64,000 nucleotides of DNA from Burkholderiaceae bacterium (GCA_018401615.1 JAGYKN010000006.1:1-64000), one strand, 5' to 3'; positions 53,730 through 63,919 are shown, counted from the stretch's first letter. Notes: a model not told the origin generated them from the letters alone. Program-made: numbers and translations.

Positions 53730-54349
53730 CTCCTCCAGCCGCTCCAGTGCATCTTCATACAGTGCTTCTGCTTTGTTTTCAGCACGTTTTACCGTGACTG
53801 GCTGAGTAAACGCACACGTCCACCGCTGCGCAAACTGCTCATACGGTCGTACTTGTTGTACCCAAAGTCTGCCTTCCTGCAGTGCGACTTGTAGGAGTCC
53901 AGTTCGTCTGGCATCCCGTCGCCGTACTCAATTTCGCTGGGATGCTGGCTGTGTTGTTGCAGCGTTGATGTAGTCTTGTGTTGTTCCATTGTCAAAATAT
54001 CGTTTTAGTTGCTTGTCAGTGCAGCCACCACCGTTGACTATACTCTGTAGCAGCGCATTTATCGCGTCTAACCGTGTGTGTTGCTCAGCAGTCAACGCTG
54101 GCGCAAACTCAACGTCTGGCGTGTGGTAGGTGCGATGTTTCGCGTGCATCAACGTAGTCTTCTTCCGTACTCATACACAGCACCCAACTGCACGTGCCTG
54201 TCACGCTGTTTCAGCACACGCTGTCCGTACTGTGCCGTGGGATAAGCTGTGGTGCTGGCGTACTGAATGTCATCAATACACCGCTCTAAATCTGCATCAA
54301 CAACTGCGTGGTGTACTGCGACAATTCGCCAACGCAGCGTGTGAATCAA
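53730..54349 (-). pseudogene. fragmented hypothetical ORFs
   Basis: LDAINALLQSIVNGGGCTDKQLKRYFDNGTTQDYINAATTQ followed in other frames by SEIEYGDGMPDELDSYKSHCRKADFGYNKYDR and NKAEALYEDALERLEEMGVCRTI. Confidence 0.35.
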
Positions 54350-54630
54350 GTGGCTTTTCGTGTGCCGCTACGGGACTTGGTGCTTTTCGGGGAGTACTTT
54401 CGTACCTGCCCTTTCGTTTTCAGCGCACCACGCAGAGTCAGTGGGTGTGAAACTGTGCATCTTGCACTTGGCGATGACATCTGCGAGGTCACTTTCACGC
54501 AGTTGTTTCAGCAGCGCATCGCGTTTCGCTTTGTTTGCTAGTTCGAGGTCTTCTTCTTTGCGTGCAGCCTCCATCTCGGCTTCCATCTGGCCAACTGTGC
54601 ACGTGCGTCAAGTGGTTGCTGTTCTGTCAT
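54346..54630 (-). pseudogene. frameshifted small protein, weakly H-NS-like
   Basis: MTEQQPLDARAQLA / MEAEMEAARKEEDLELANKAKRDALLKQLRESDLADVIAKCKMHSFTPTD / LRGALKTKGQVRKYSPKSTKSRSGTRKAT; lacks a TWxGRGR motif. Confidence 0.35.
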
Positions 54631-54920
54631 TTCGTCATCCTTTGTGTGTTAGAGATTTTTACTGCCCATACATAAACAGCCACTATCAGCACGCTTTGTA
54701 GTTCTGTCCCTATACAATCTTGTGCCATCTGCTATGCATTTACGCGAATTTAGCCTTTGTACTTCATAGTTCTTTTACCTCCGTTAACCACTCTTTTCAG
54801 CCGTCGAGCACAACTTTAGTTTGTTCTTTGATGTCAACAGTGCCAGTTCCCATATCAGGCAGCATAATCCTAAAGCGTTTGCTCTCATTCGCTGCGAAAA
54901 CTCTCTGCACGCCCTAATTG

Positions 54921-55322
54921 TCAAATAATTCTCTCCACCGACACCGCAGATTCCACTGTCTGGAGGTCCCTACCAACTTCAATGAACGGTTTCCTTGTTC
55001 GATGTAAAACTTGCTGTTTCAGCATCTCCGATGTGTGCCGCAAGCCGATCATCGATATAGAAACTGAACCTACATGCTCTTCCACCTCATACCTGTATCT
55101 CAGGTTACCTGGATGGACGCACTGTTCGAAAAAATGGCTCTTGAAAGCATAGAGCCGAGTTGTTGCAACTCGTTTCGCAGTCGAGTCATTTACCTGTGTG
55201 GCTGCGCAGGAAGACACTGTGAACACAATCATCAAAAGAGTGAGGATGTTTTTCGATCGTGGAATGGTGTTTTCAATAAGTATCGCTTTGAAGTTCTTTA
55301 ATCTTTTACAATCCGTCGCCAT
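54921..55322 (-). CDS. putative lipoprotein (C-terminus probably frameshifted)
   Basis: ILTLLMIVFTVSSCAATQ lipobox; downstream frame GVQRVFAANESKRFRIMLPDMGTGTVDIKEQTKVVLDG looks like its continuation. Confidence 0.5.
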   Translation of the reverse strand: MATDCKRLKNFKAILIENTIPRSKNILTLLMIVFTVSSCAATQVNDSTAKRVATTRLYAFKSHFFEQCVHPGNLRYRYEVEEHVGSVSISMIGLRHTSEMLKQQVLHRTRKPFIEVGRDLQTVESAVSVERII

Positions 55323-56104
55323 CTTCTGTGCCTCCGCAATTTGTTCTTTGTTCTCGCGTCATCTTGCTCGCTACCATATCTCTGTTCTTGATACTTGTCT
55401 GCCGCATCAGACACAGCAGCCACATTGAACCACATATGCGCCTTGAACGGGGTCTGTGCAACACCACGACCGTTGGTGTACATCGCGCCAAGGTTGATTT
55501 GTGCATCAACAAATCCCTGCTCTGCAGCCATCTTCCACCAGCCTACAGCCTTCCTTGGTAATTTTGTGCCGCCCCATTACCTTTTCGTGCCATCGCGCGC
55601 TGAGATTGTATTGCGCTTGAGCCAATCCCTGCTCTGTTGCCAGCGTAAAGCCGCAACGCTCTGCAAACCTTGCAACACCTCGTCCAGTTCTGTACATCTG
55701 AGCGAGATTAAATTGCGCATCGATGCCCTCTTCTGCCGCCAGCGCCCACCAACGCACAACTCCAGAATAATCCCAGGCCACACCTCGCTTCTCTTCGTAC
55801 ATCAACTGAGATTAAACTGCGCACCAATACTGCCTTTAGTGCCGACGACGAGTACCAGCGCAAGGCCTGTTTGTAGTTCTGTGCAACACCCAGACCTCTT
55901 CGTACATCAAGCCAAGATAAACTGTGCTGCAGTATCGCCAACTTCTCTGCAGCCTTTGGTACAGCGCTGGCAACGCTCGACTCCATTGTTCTTCGCAGTG
56001 TCACCACAAATCGCAGCGTCGTTGGCATTTGCTGAAACAGCCATAGTCAGCAGTGCTGCCATCACCAACACAGTTGTTTTCGCCGTCCGCACGATGTTTT
56101 TCAC
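55298..56104 (-). pseudogene. secreted Sel1-repeat protein, frameshifted
   Basis: MKNIVRTAKTTVLVMAALLTMAVSANA signal peptide; then GVAQNYKQALRWY, YEEKRGVAWDYSGVVRWWALAAEEGIDAQFNLAQMYRTGRGVA, AAEQGFVDAQINLGAMYTNGRGVAQTPFKAHMWFNVAA in several frames. Confidence 0.75.
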
Positions 56105-57140
56105 GCCAACTCCCAGCAGCCCCAGTTGCTGTCAACTTACCATAGAAACGTCTAATATCAATACAGACGTTCCCATCTGCTCGGTCAGCGTGTGTATGTT
56201 TGCGCTCTGCCAGCAGTTCCTGCGTGGCGTAGGTGTGTTCTGAGGCCAGGAGCGTGCGTGGCGCCTGTGCCATCCCGCAGTAGCCCACAGTCCTGCAGCA
56301 GCCGCGAGAACGCTGCGTTGAAGGCTGATAGGGCTGGGTGCGCTGTCGCTGAACGCAAACACCAGTTTGTCTATGCGTGCTGCGAACACAGCATCCAGCG
56401 TGCTGCCAGCACACAGCATCACGTGAACACAGACGCTCCAGCACTGTGACTGCCTCGTGCTTTTGCAATCAGCCAACGTCACCAGTCTTGCCGCTGACCC
56501 ACACACGCAGATACCGCACGCTGCCACCCAGTGCCACTCACAGTGCTGCCAGCGCAGGCGCATCGCCTCTGTGCCGTGCCGTATCCCCGTCAGCATCAAC
56601 AGTTCCACGTAGTCGCACAGCAGCAGTCGCATCTCCACATTCCTGCTCCTGCCCGCATACACCACCCACTCCACGCATAAACTCACGCAGCCGCACACCC
56701 TGCCCTAAACGCGGGCCTGCTTCGGCTTTTTTGACGCCACCTGTAGCAGTGAGATGCGGCACGGGCGTGTGCGCACTCAGCCACCCACGCTGTATGGCCA
56801 ACGGTGATGCGTGACCAGGCGCTGGCGTAGCCAGCAGCGCTGACGTGGCAGGTTTGCGTTTCATCTGGTGTTGCGCCACGCTTCAAACCTGCGATGTCTG
56901 CGTGTGTGATGTTGAGAGGATAATACTCGGTCACCGAAAACGGTATCAGGTAACGCTCGATGCACGCACAGTAGTCCGCAAATACACGTTTGGCTGTGCC
57001 AGCATCAACGCCCTGCGCATCCTGATGGCCACGTTGTGGCGATGTCGCGAAAGCGTCGCACTTCAGGTGCCAGACCAATACGCCGCCTAAACGTGCTTCG
57101 TCGTACCAGTCGCAGGCAATCTGCGCAGCCTCGTGCTGAT
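56090..57140 (-). pseudogene. tyrosine site-specific recombinase (integrase), multiply frameshifted
   Basis: Fragments FADYCACIERYLIPF / YPLNITHADIA / MRLLLCDYVELLMLTGIRHGTEAMRLRWQHCEWH / HTYATQELLAE / NIHTLTEQMGTSVLIL / RRFYGKLTATGAAG match the catalytic domain order. Confidence 0.8.
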
Positions 57141-57167
57141 TTACCGTGCCCGATGGTCACGCGTCTA

Positions 57168-57493
57168 CTCGAGCGCAAGTTCGGCCCTCTAACCCCCGAG
57201 CACCAGGCCCTGCTCGATTCCGCAACGCTCGAGCAGTTGGAGCACTACGCCGATGCACTCCTGACCGCATCTTTCCTCGATGAGGTCTTTGGCAGATAAT
57301 TGCATTCGGATACGCGACCGGACGAGTTGCTCGTTATGGCGGTGTCTACGGTAATCACCCACTGTGCTGAGTCAGGAGATGTGACCTTGCCGTTAAGGCC
57401 CCGATCGAACCATTGAGGTCTTTAAGTGGCCGTAAGTGGGGGTGTGGTGGCTCCTCGACCTGGGCTCGAACCAGGGACCTACGGATTAACAGT
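57168..57493. repeat. right imperfect direct repeat (DR2)
   Basis: Encodes LLERKFGPLTPEHQALLDSATLEQLEHYADALLTASFLDEVFGR then spacer then 3' part of tRNA-Asn; matches 50254..50575. Confidence 0.85.
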
Positions 57494-57523
57494 CCGGTGC
57501 TCTACCAACTGAGCTATCGAGGA
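57448..57523 (-). tRNA. tRNA-Asn (anticodon GTT), CCA encoded
   Basis: Reverse strand TCCTCGATAGCTCAGTTGGTAGAGCACCGGACTGTTAATCCGTAGGTCCCTGGTTCGAGCCCAGGTCGAGGAGCCA; full cloverleaf. Confidence 0.97.
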
Positions 57524-57792
57524 ACGATGTCGATGAGTCAAGAAAAAAACCAAACATTGAGGCGCCGACTGCAAACCGCTTGAATCAAGCCGCACCGCTG
57601 GGGATCGCGAAGCCACAAGCGACTTCATTACTCCGACGGAGCATAGCAAACAACGGGGACGATCTGCAAGTCGCAACAGCGGCGCATTGGACACCAGCAC
57701 CGGGCGCTCAGGCACCGCAGATTAGGTTGAGTCTGCGCTTGTGGCGCGGGGCTTTGTCAGTCCGACTGGCCCGCGCGACCACGTCAATCGAA

Positions 57793-58128
57793 TCAGTGAT
57801 CAGCAACCCATTCCGCCCCACAGCCCAGGCTCTCACGCCAGACGCAGACCTTTTTAAGGGCAGGGCCCTTCCAATGTGCACGAATGAACACCGTGAGAGC
57901 CTCCATGGTCGGCGCCGTCTTGAGGACATCATTCAGGTGCTGATGATCCAGCAGCCCACGCATGACCATGGCCTCTCGCTCCAACTCAGGAAGAGGCGTC
58001 ACGCCCTCTGCCTCTGACTGCACCCAGACCCTTGCCCAGTACGAATGCCCGTGGAGCTGGGGCATGCCCAGGGGCAAGGCCAGGCTGTGAGACGCCTCAA
58101 AACAAAAGGTGGTGTAGAGCAGGGTCAT
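57793..58128 (-). CDS. queD: 6-carboxytetrahydropterin synthase
   Basis: FCFEASHSLALP...LHGHSYWARVWV...LLDHQHLNDV; overlaps queE by 4 nt. Confidence 0.9.
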   Translation of the reverse strand: MTLLYTTFCFEASHSLALPLGMPQLHGHSYWARVWVQSEAEGVTPLPELEREAMVMRGLLDHQHLNDVLKTAPTMEALTVFIRAHWKGPALKKVCVWRESLGCGAEWVADH

Positions 58129-58790
58129 CGGATGCCAAGGTGTTTGTGGTGTTGGAGGGACAGCCGCCAGCGAGGATACCGCCTCACCCAGTCGATGCAA
58201 AACGCAAGGCTGGCCGCGGCAGTTGGGCCATCCATCGGCTGAACAAAGAAGTGCTCAAACGCCATTGCCTCAAGCCCAAGGCGATCAAGACCGTCTTGAG
58301 GCTGCACGACTTTTAGCTCCTGCCCTCTGTCCACAACCAGGGCCTGGGCCCGACCATCAAGCAAGCGTTTGGGGCTCACACAGACCCAGTCAATTCCCTG
58401 GGGAAGGGCAATGCTGCCGTTGGTTTCAATGGCCACCTGTGCACCATCGGCATGCAGGGCATCGATGAGCGGCTGATCGATCTGCAGCGCCGGTTCGCCA
58501 CCCGTGAGCACCACGAGGGGCTGCGCAGCCAGCTTTGAATCGTGCGCTGGCCAGAGCCCACGCACCCTGGCAACGAGCCCATCAAGGGTAAATTGCCCGC
58601 CGCCATCGCCATCAGTCCCCACAAAATCGGTGTCGCACCAGCGGGCGCAATCGGCTGGTCCCGCGTCTCGGTCCTGCTCGCGACCGCTCCAATTGTTGCA
58701 GCCCGTGAACCGCAGAAACACCGATAGACGACCCGCCTGTGCACCTTCACCCTGTATGGTGAGAAAGCTTTCTTTGAGCTTGTAGGACAT
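58125..58790 (-). CDS. queE: 7-carboxy-7-deazaguanine synthase
   Basis: LKESFLTIQGEGAQAGRLSVFLRFTGCNNWSGREQDRDAGPADCARWCDTDFVGTDG; VLTGGEPALQ. Confidence 0.93.
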   Translation of the reverse strand: MSYKLKESFLTIQGEGAQAGRLSVFLRFTGCNNWSGREQDRDAGPADCARWCDTDFVGTDGDGGGQFTLDGLVARVRGLWPAHDSKLAAQPLVVLTGGEPALQIDQPLIDALHADGAQVAIETNGSIALPQGIDWVCVSPKRLLDGRAQALVVDRGQELKVVQPQDGLDRLGLEAMAFEHFFVQPMDGPTAAASLAFCIDWVRRYPRWRLSLQHHKHLGIR

Positions 58791-58806
58791 GTCCCGGAGT
58801 GTACCC

Positions 58807-59358
58807 ATGAACGAAACACGCCCCATCCCATTGTTACCCGCAGACACCGCCCAACCTGCTGACCTGGTGGCAGCCATTCGGCAGCGGCGCGGCGGCGAGC
58901 TGCTCAAGATCGACCGCATGCTGCTGCACAGTCCGGCGCTTGCCGAGGGCTGGAACATCTACCTGGGCAAGGTTCGCACTGATCTCAGTGTGTCGGCTCG
59001 TCACAAAGAGTTGGCCATGTGTGTGGTGGCCCTGCTCAACGGGGCCGATTACGAGTTCGAGCACCACGCACCCCTCTACATCTCAGAGGGCGCCACGGCC
59101 GAACAGGCCCAGGCACTCGCTGAAATCGATCAGCCCAACTTTCCGATTGGCCTCTTCCCAGAGGAGGATCAAGATGTCATTGCCCTGTCTCGCGCCATGA
59201 CCAGGGACATCTTGGTTCCTGGCTCCCTAAAACGCAGGCTGGTCAAGCGGCATGGCGTTCAACAGACCATCGAGATCATCGCCGTGGTTGCCACCTACAA
59301 CATGGTGTCTCGGTTCCTCGTCGCCCTCGATATTCAGACCGAGCACGACGAGGAATGA
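58807..59358 (+). CDS. carboxymuconolactone decarboxylase/AhpD-like protein
   Basis: LAEGWNIYLGKVRTDLSVSARHKELAMCVVALLNGADYEFEHHAPLY. Confidence 0.75.
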   Translation: MNETRPIPLLPADTAQPADLVAAIRQRRGGELLKIDRMLLHSPALAEGWNIYLGKVRTDLSVSARHKELAMCVVALLNGADYEFEHHAPLYISEGATAEQAQALAEIDQPNFPIGLFPEEDQDVIALSRAMTRDILVPGSLKRRLVKRHGVQQTIEIIAVVATYNMVSRFLVALDIQTEHDEE

Positions 59359-59386
59359 GCGCTACGCGGCCCAGGGCCGGGGGGGA

Positions 59387-60385
59387 TTAACTGCCAGCCT
59401 TGATGCCGTTGTCGCGAACCACCTTGCCCCAACGCTCGATCTGAGCGCGGTTGAACTTATCAAGCTCGGCCGGTCCACCCCCAAGCACCTCCATGCCCTG
59501 CTCAGCAAGCTTCTTGGCGGTCTCGGGGCTCTTGAGCACCTTGACGATTTCGGCATGGATCCGATCGACCGTGGCCTTGGGCACACCAGCGGGTGCAAAG
59601 ACACCCCACCATGAGTAGGCCTCAAACTTGGGCACACCCTGCTCGGCAACTGTCTTGACGCCTGCCATCTGTGGGTCTTGTTTGATCGAAGTCACTGCAA
59701 TGGCCCGCAGCTGGCCCGCCTTAACGTTTGGGTTCAAGAGAAAGACCGATCCAATTGAGACAGGAATGTGGCCGGCAAGCGCATCAACCTTTAGCGGGCC
59801 ACCGCCCTTATAAGGGATGTGGGTCCATTTCACGCCCGCATCGTTTGCGATCTGGAGCATGGCCAGGTGACCGAGCGATCCAGTTCCAATCGAGCCATAG
59901 CTGATGCTGTCGGGCTTGGCCTTTACGGCAGCCAGGAGGTCTTTGAAGTCTTTAAAAGGCGTGCTGGGGTGCACGGCGATGGCCATTCCGCCGGTGCCAA
60001 TGAACGTGACTGGGGCAAGGTCCTTTATGGTGTCAAAGGAGAGGTTTGGGATGAGTGAGGGATTGACCGAATGGGTGTCAAACACCACGGCAATGGTGTG
60101 GCCATCGGGGGCGGCCTTGGCAAGCGCTGCTGTTCCGATTGAGCCCGAGGCACCGCCTTTGTTCTCGACAATGAACTGACCGCCAGTGTTCTTGGCGAGT
60201 TCGCTGGCCAGTAGCCGAGAGACTTGGTCCACCGAGCCGCCCGGCGGGAAGACAGAGATGATGGTCACGGGTTTGCTCTTGTCGGGCCAGGCTTGAGCCT
60301 GGGCCAACGTGGGAGCGATTGAGGCCGAGAGGGCAGCGGCGGCTGCCAGCGCCAGAAACGGCCGACGGGTGATGCTTGATCGCAT
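59387..60385 (-). CDS. TctC/Bug family tripartite tricarboxylate receptor
   Basis: Signal peptide, VTIISVFPPGGSVDQVSRLLASEL, VENKGGASGSIGT. Confidence 0.9.
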   Translation of the reverse strand: MRSSITRRPFLALAAAAALSASIAPTLAQAQAWPDKSKPVTIISVFPPGGSVDQVSRLLASELAKNTGGQFIVENKGGASGSIGTAALAKAAPDGHTIAVVFDTHSVNPSLIPNLSFDTIKDLAPVTFIGTGGMAIAVHPSTPFKDFKDLLAAVKAKPDSISYGSIGTGSLGHLAMLQIANDAGVKWTHIPYKGGGPLKVDALAGHIPVSIGSVFLLNPNVKAGQLRAIAVTSIKQDPQMAGVKTVAEQGVPKFEAYSWWGVFAPAGVPKATVDRIHAEIVKVLKSPETAKKLAEQGMEVLGGGPAELDKFNRAQIERWGKVVRDNGIKAGS

Positions 60386-60473
60386 GGGGAACCTCCTAGT
60401 AGAAGAACCGCTATCTAACCTGACTTTTCAAGCTAGCGGGATTAGGGCAAGCCTTAACCCCGCCGGGTCGGAA

Positions 60474-61682
60474 TCATTCGGCCGCCACGGCTGAGATGGC
60501 CTTGCAGACGTGCCCGAGGTTGTGCTCATTGAGTGCTGCAATGCAAATGCGGCCCGTGCCCACAGCGTAGACGCCATAGCCCTCACGGAGTCGATCGACC
60601 TGTTGCGTTGAGAGCCCTGTGTAGCTAAACATGCCGCGCTGGCTCGTGATAAAGCCCACATCGCCCTTGTACCCTCGGGCCTTGAGGCCGTCGGCCAGGC
60701 CCCTGCGCATGAGCTTGATGCGATTGCGCATCTCTGCGAGTTCCGTCTCCCACAGGTCTTTTAAGGCTGGGGTGGAGAGCACCATGGCCACAACCGCACC
60801 ACCGTGGGTTGGCGGATTGGAGTAGTTGGTCCTGATGGTGCGCTTGATCTGGCTGAGCACCCGACTGGACTCATCGGCCGACTGGGTCACGATGCAGAGT
60901 GCGCCCACCCGCTCGCCATAGAGCGAAAAAGACTTGGAAAACGAGCTCGACACCAGAAAAGACAGGCCAGAGGCCACAAAGGCCTCCAATACTGCGGCAT
61001 CAGGGGCCGTGCCCTCGCCAAACCCTTGATACGCCATGTCCAAAAAGGCAATATGCCCAGCAGCCTCAATGGCGGTGATCACCCGACCCCACTGGTCCAA
61101 GGTGAGATCGACCCCGGTGGGGTTGTGGCAGCAAGCATGAAGCACCAAAATGGTGGCTCTTGGGAGTCCTTTTAGGCTTGCCATGAGGCCGTCGAAATCA
61201 ACGCCCCGCGTGGCAGGGTCGTAGTAGCGGTAATTCACCACCTCAAACCCGGCCATCTCAAAAATAGCCCGATGGTTCTCCCAACTCGGGTCGCTGATGG
61301 CCACTTTGGCCTGAGGCAGTAGCCTGCGAAGGTAATCTGCCCCAACTTTTAGGGCCCCGGTGCCCCCGAGGGCCTCGATTGTGACCACCCGTTGATCGGT
61401 CAGTACCTTGCTGTTGGCGCCAAAAAGCAGGCTTTGAACGGCCTGGTTGTAGAGCAGGGCCCCCTCAATGGGCTGGTAGCCGCGAGGTGGTGCAGCTGCA
61501 ATTCTGCTCGCTTCTGCCTCTTTAATGCACTTAAGAAGCGGTAACTTGCCCTTATCGTCGTAATAAACCCCAACGCCCAGATTCACCTTGTCGGCCCGGC
61601 TGTCGGCTGAAAACGCCTCGGTCAGGCCGAGAATGGGGTCGCGCGGCGCGCGCTCTACGGTTGCGAAGAGAGTGGCGGTCAT
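60474..61682 (-). CDS. aromatic amino acid / aspartate aminotransferase
   Basis: DPILGLTEAFSADSRADKVNLGVGVYYDDKGK, HACCHNPTGVDL, SSSFSKSFSLYGERVG. Confidence 0.93.
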   Translation of the reverse strand: MTATLFATVERAPRDPILGLTEAFSADSRADKVNLGVGVYYDDKGKLPLLKCIKEAEASRIAAAPPRGYQPIEGALLYNQAVQSLLFGANSKVLTDQRVVTIEALGGTGALKVGADYLRRLLPQAKVAISDPSWENHRAIFEMAGFEVVNYRYYDPATRGVDFDGLMASLKGLPRATILVLHACCHNPTGVDLTLDQWGRVITAIEAAGHIAFLDMAYQGFGEGTAPDAAVLEAFVASGLSFLVSSSFSKSFSLYGERVGALCIVTQSADESSRVLSQIKRTIRTNYSNPPTHGGAVVAMVLSTPALKDLWETELAEMRNRIKLMRRGLADGLKARGYKGDVGFITSQRGMFSYTGLSTQQVDRLREGYGVYAVGTGRICIAALNEHNLGHVCKAISAVAAE

Positions 61683-61771
61683 GGGGGCTTTGTCAAGGGG
61701 GAGGAAGCAAAAAAAGGAATGGAAATTTAGCGAGCACGCGGGGAAAATAGTCGATTCGCTGAAAGATTACC

Positions 61772-63877
61772 ATGGCATTACACGCCGTTTCCTACCCAGA
61801 CAGCCCCTTTGAATTGGTGGCACCGTTTCGCCCAGCCGGTGACCAGCCGGAGGCCATTGCCCGCCTGTGCCAGGGGCTTGGGGAGGGGCTCGCCTATCAG
61901 ACCCTGCTTGGGGTGACTGGCTCTGGAAAAACCTTCGCCATGGCCCACGTCATTGCCAAGACCGGCCGGCCAGCCCTTATTTTGGCGCCCAACAAGACCC
62001 TGGCGGCCCAACTCTACGCCGAGATGCGTGAGTTCTTCCCCCGCAATGCGGTGGAGTACTTCGTCTCCTACTACGACTACTACCAGCCAGAGGCCTATGT
62101 GCCCCAGCGGGATCTCTTCATCGAGAAGGATTCCGCCATCAATGAGCACATCGAGCAGATGCGCCTGTCTGCAACCAAGTCCCTGCTCGAGCGGCGTGAC
62201 ACCATCATTGTTGCCACCGTCTCTTGCATCTACGGCATTGGCAACCCGGCCGACTACCACGCCATGGTCTTGGCCATGCGGGTGGGCGATCGGCTCAACC
62301 AGCGTGACCTCATCGGCCAGCTGGTTCGCATGCAGTATCAGCGCAACGATGCCGAGTTCGTTCGCGGCAACTTTCGCGTGCGGGGCGACACCATCGACAT
62401 CTTTCCCGCCGAGCATTTCGAGAGCGGCCTTCGGGTGGAACTCTTTGATGATGGCATTGAGTCACTCCAACTCTTTGACCCGCTCACGGGGCGCCTCCAA
62501 CAGCGGCTCAATCGCTTTGTGGTCTACCCATCTTCCCACTACGTCACACCCCGCGAGATCGTGCTGCGCGCCATTGAAACGATCAAGGCCGAGCTTGTTG
62601 AACGATCCAAATGGTTTGTCTCTCAGGGCAAGCTCGTCGAGGCGCAGCGCATCGAGCAGCGCACCCGCTTTGATCTTGAGATGTTGGGAGAGCTCGGTTT
62701 TTGCAAGGGCATTGAGAACTACAGCCGCCACCTATCGGGTGCCGAGGCCGGGGCGCCACCGCCCACCCTCATTGATTACCTTCCGGCCGATCCATTGATT
62801 TTCATGGATGAATCCCATGTCATGGTTGGCCAGCTCACGGGCATGTACCGCGGTGATCGATCCCGCAAGGAGACCCTGGTCGACTTTGGCTTTCGACTCC
62901 CGTCTGCACTTGACAATCGACCGCTACGGTTTGACGAGCTTGAGCCCAAGCTGCGCCAGGTGGTCTTTGTATCGGCCACGCCGGGCCATTACGAGCTTGA
63001 CCGCTCAGGCACAGATGTCGTGGAGCAGGTGGTGCGGCCAACTGGCCTGGTCGATCCGGCCATCGAGGTGCGTCCCGCCAAGACCCAGGTCGATGACCTC
63101 CTCTCGGAAATTCAAATTCGGGTGGCCAAAAATGAACGGGTCCTGGTGACCACGCTCACCAAGCGCATGTCTGAGGACCTCACCGACTATCTCTCCGACA
63201 ACGGCGTTCGGGTCCGATACCTCCACTCCGACATCGACACGGTCGAGCGGGTCGAGATCCTTCGCGACCTGCGCCTTGGCAGCTTTGATGTCCTCGTGGG
63301 CATCAATCTGCTGCGCGAGGGGCTCGACATTCCCGAGGTCTCTCTGGTGGCCATTCTCGATGCCGACAAGGAGGGCTTTCTGCGAAGCGATCGCAGCCTC
63401 ATCCAGACCATTGGTCGTGCGGCACGAAACATCGAGGGCCGAGCCATCCTCTACGCCGATCGCGTCACGGCCTCGATGCGCCGGGCCATCGATGAGACCG
63501 AGCGCAGGCGCAATCGTCAGGTGGCATTTAATGCCGCCAATGGCATCACGCCAAGGAGCGTGGTCAGAGAGATTCGAGACCTCATCGACGGCGTCATGTC
63601 CAATAAGTCAAAGCAGCGTGAGGCCGATGCCGTCGCCACTGCCACGGCTGCCACAGACCTCCTGGAACTCAGTGAGAAAGAGCTCTCCAGAGAAATTGCA
63701 AGGCTCGAAAAGCAGATGCTCGAACATGCAAGGAACCTGGAGTTTGAAAAGGCCGCCCAGGCCCGCGATCAACTCGGTCGCCTCAAGGCCCGGGTCTTTG
63801 GCGCAGGCCGCCTTCACGACCAGATTGCACCAGAACCGAATCAACCCAGCGCTGCCCGGGCAAGCCGCGCTGCCTAA
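61772..63877 (+). CDS. uvrB: excinuclease ABC subunit B
   Basis: [38 protein letters not shown]-terminal UVR motif. Confidence 0.97.
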   Translation: MALHAVSYPDSPFELVAPFRPAGDQPEAIARLCQGLGEGLAYQTLLGVTGSGKTFAMAHVIAKTGRPALILAPNKTLAAQLYAEMREFFPRNAVEYFVSYYDYYQPEAYVPQRDLFIEKDSAINEHIEQMRLSATKSLLERRDTIIVATVSCIYGIGNPADYHAMVLAMRVGDRLNQRDLIGQLVRMQYQRNDAEFVRGNFRVRGDTIDIFPAEHFESGLRVELFDDGIESLQLFDPLTGRLQQRLNRFVVYPSSHYVTPREIVLRAIETIKAELVERSKWFVSQGKLVEAQRIEQRTRFDLEMLGELGFCKGIENYSRHLSGAEAGAPPPTLIDYLPADPLIFMDESHVMVGQLTGMYRGDRSRKETLVDFGFRLPSALDNRPLRFDELEPKLRQVVFVSATPGHYELDRSGTDVVEQVVRPTGLVDPAIEVRPAKTQVDDLLSEIQIRVAKNERVLVTTLTKRMSEDLTDYLSDNGVRVRYLHSDIDTVERVEILRDLRLGSFDVLVGINLLREGLDIPEVSLVAILDADKEGFLRSDRSLIQTIGRAARNIEGRAILYADRVTASMRRAIDETERRRNRQVAFNAANGITPRSVVREIRDLIDGVMSNKSKQREADAVATATAATDLLELSEKELSREIARLEKQMLEHARNLEFEKAAQARDQLGRLKARVFGAGRLHDQIAPEPNQPSAARASRAA

Positions 63878-63919
63878 CCCCCTTGCCCAACTCAACACAT
63901 AAAAAAAGGAAGCCAAACC

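Larger units (their letters stand above)
50576..57167. mobile_element. degenerate integrative element / genomic island at tRNA-Asn
   Basis: Lies between DR1 and DR2; visibly AT-richer; broken tyrosine integrase next to the tRNA-proximal end; tRNA 3' fragment at the distal end. Confidence 0.75.

Noticed and set aside
50576-57167. Programmed frameshifting or an alternative code to explain the broken ORFs in the island
   Set aside because: No consistent slippery sites; breaks go in both directions in unrelated genes. Indels from decay or sequencing are simpler.
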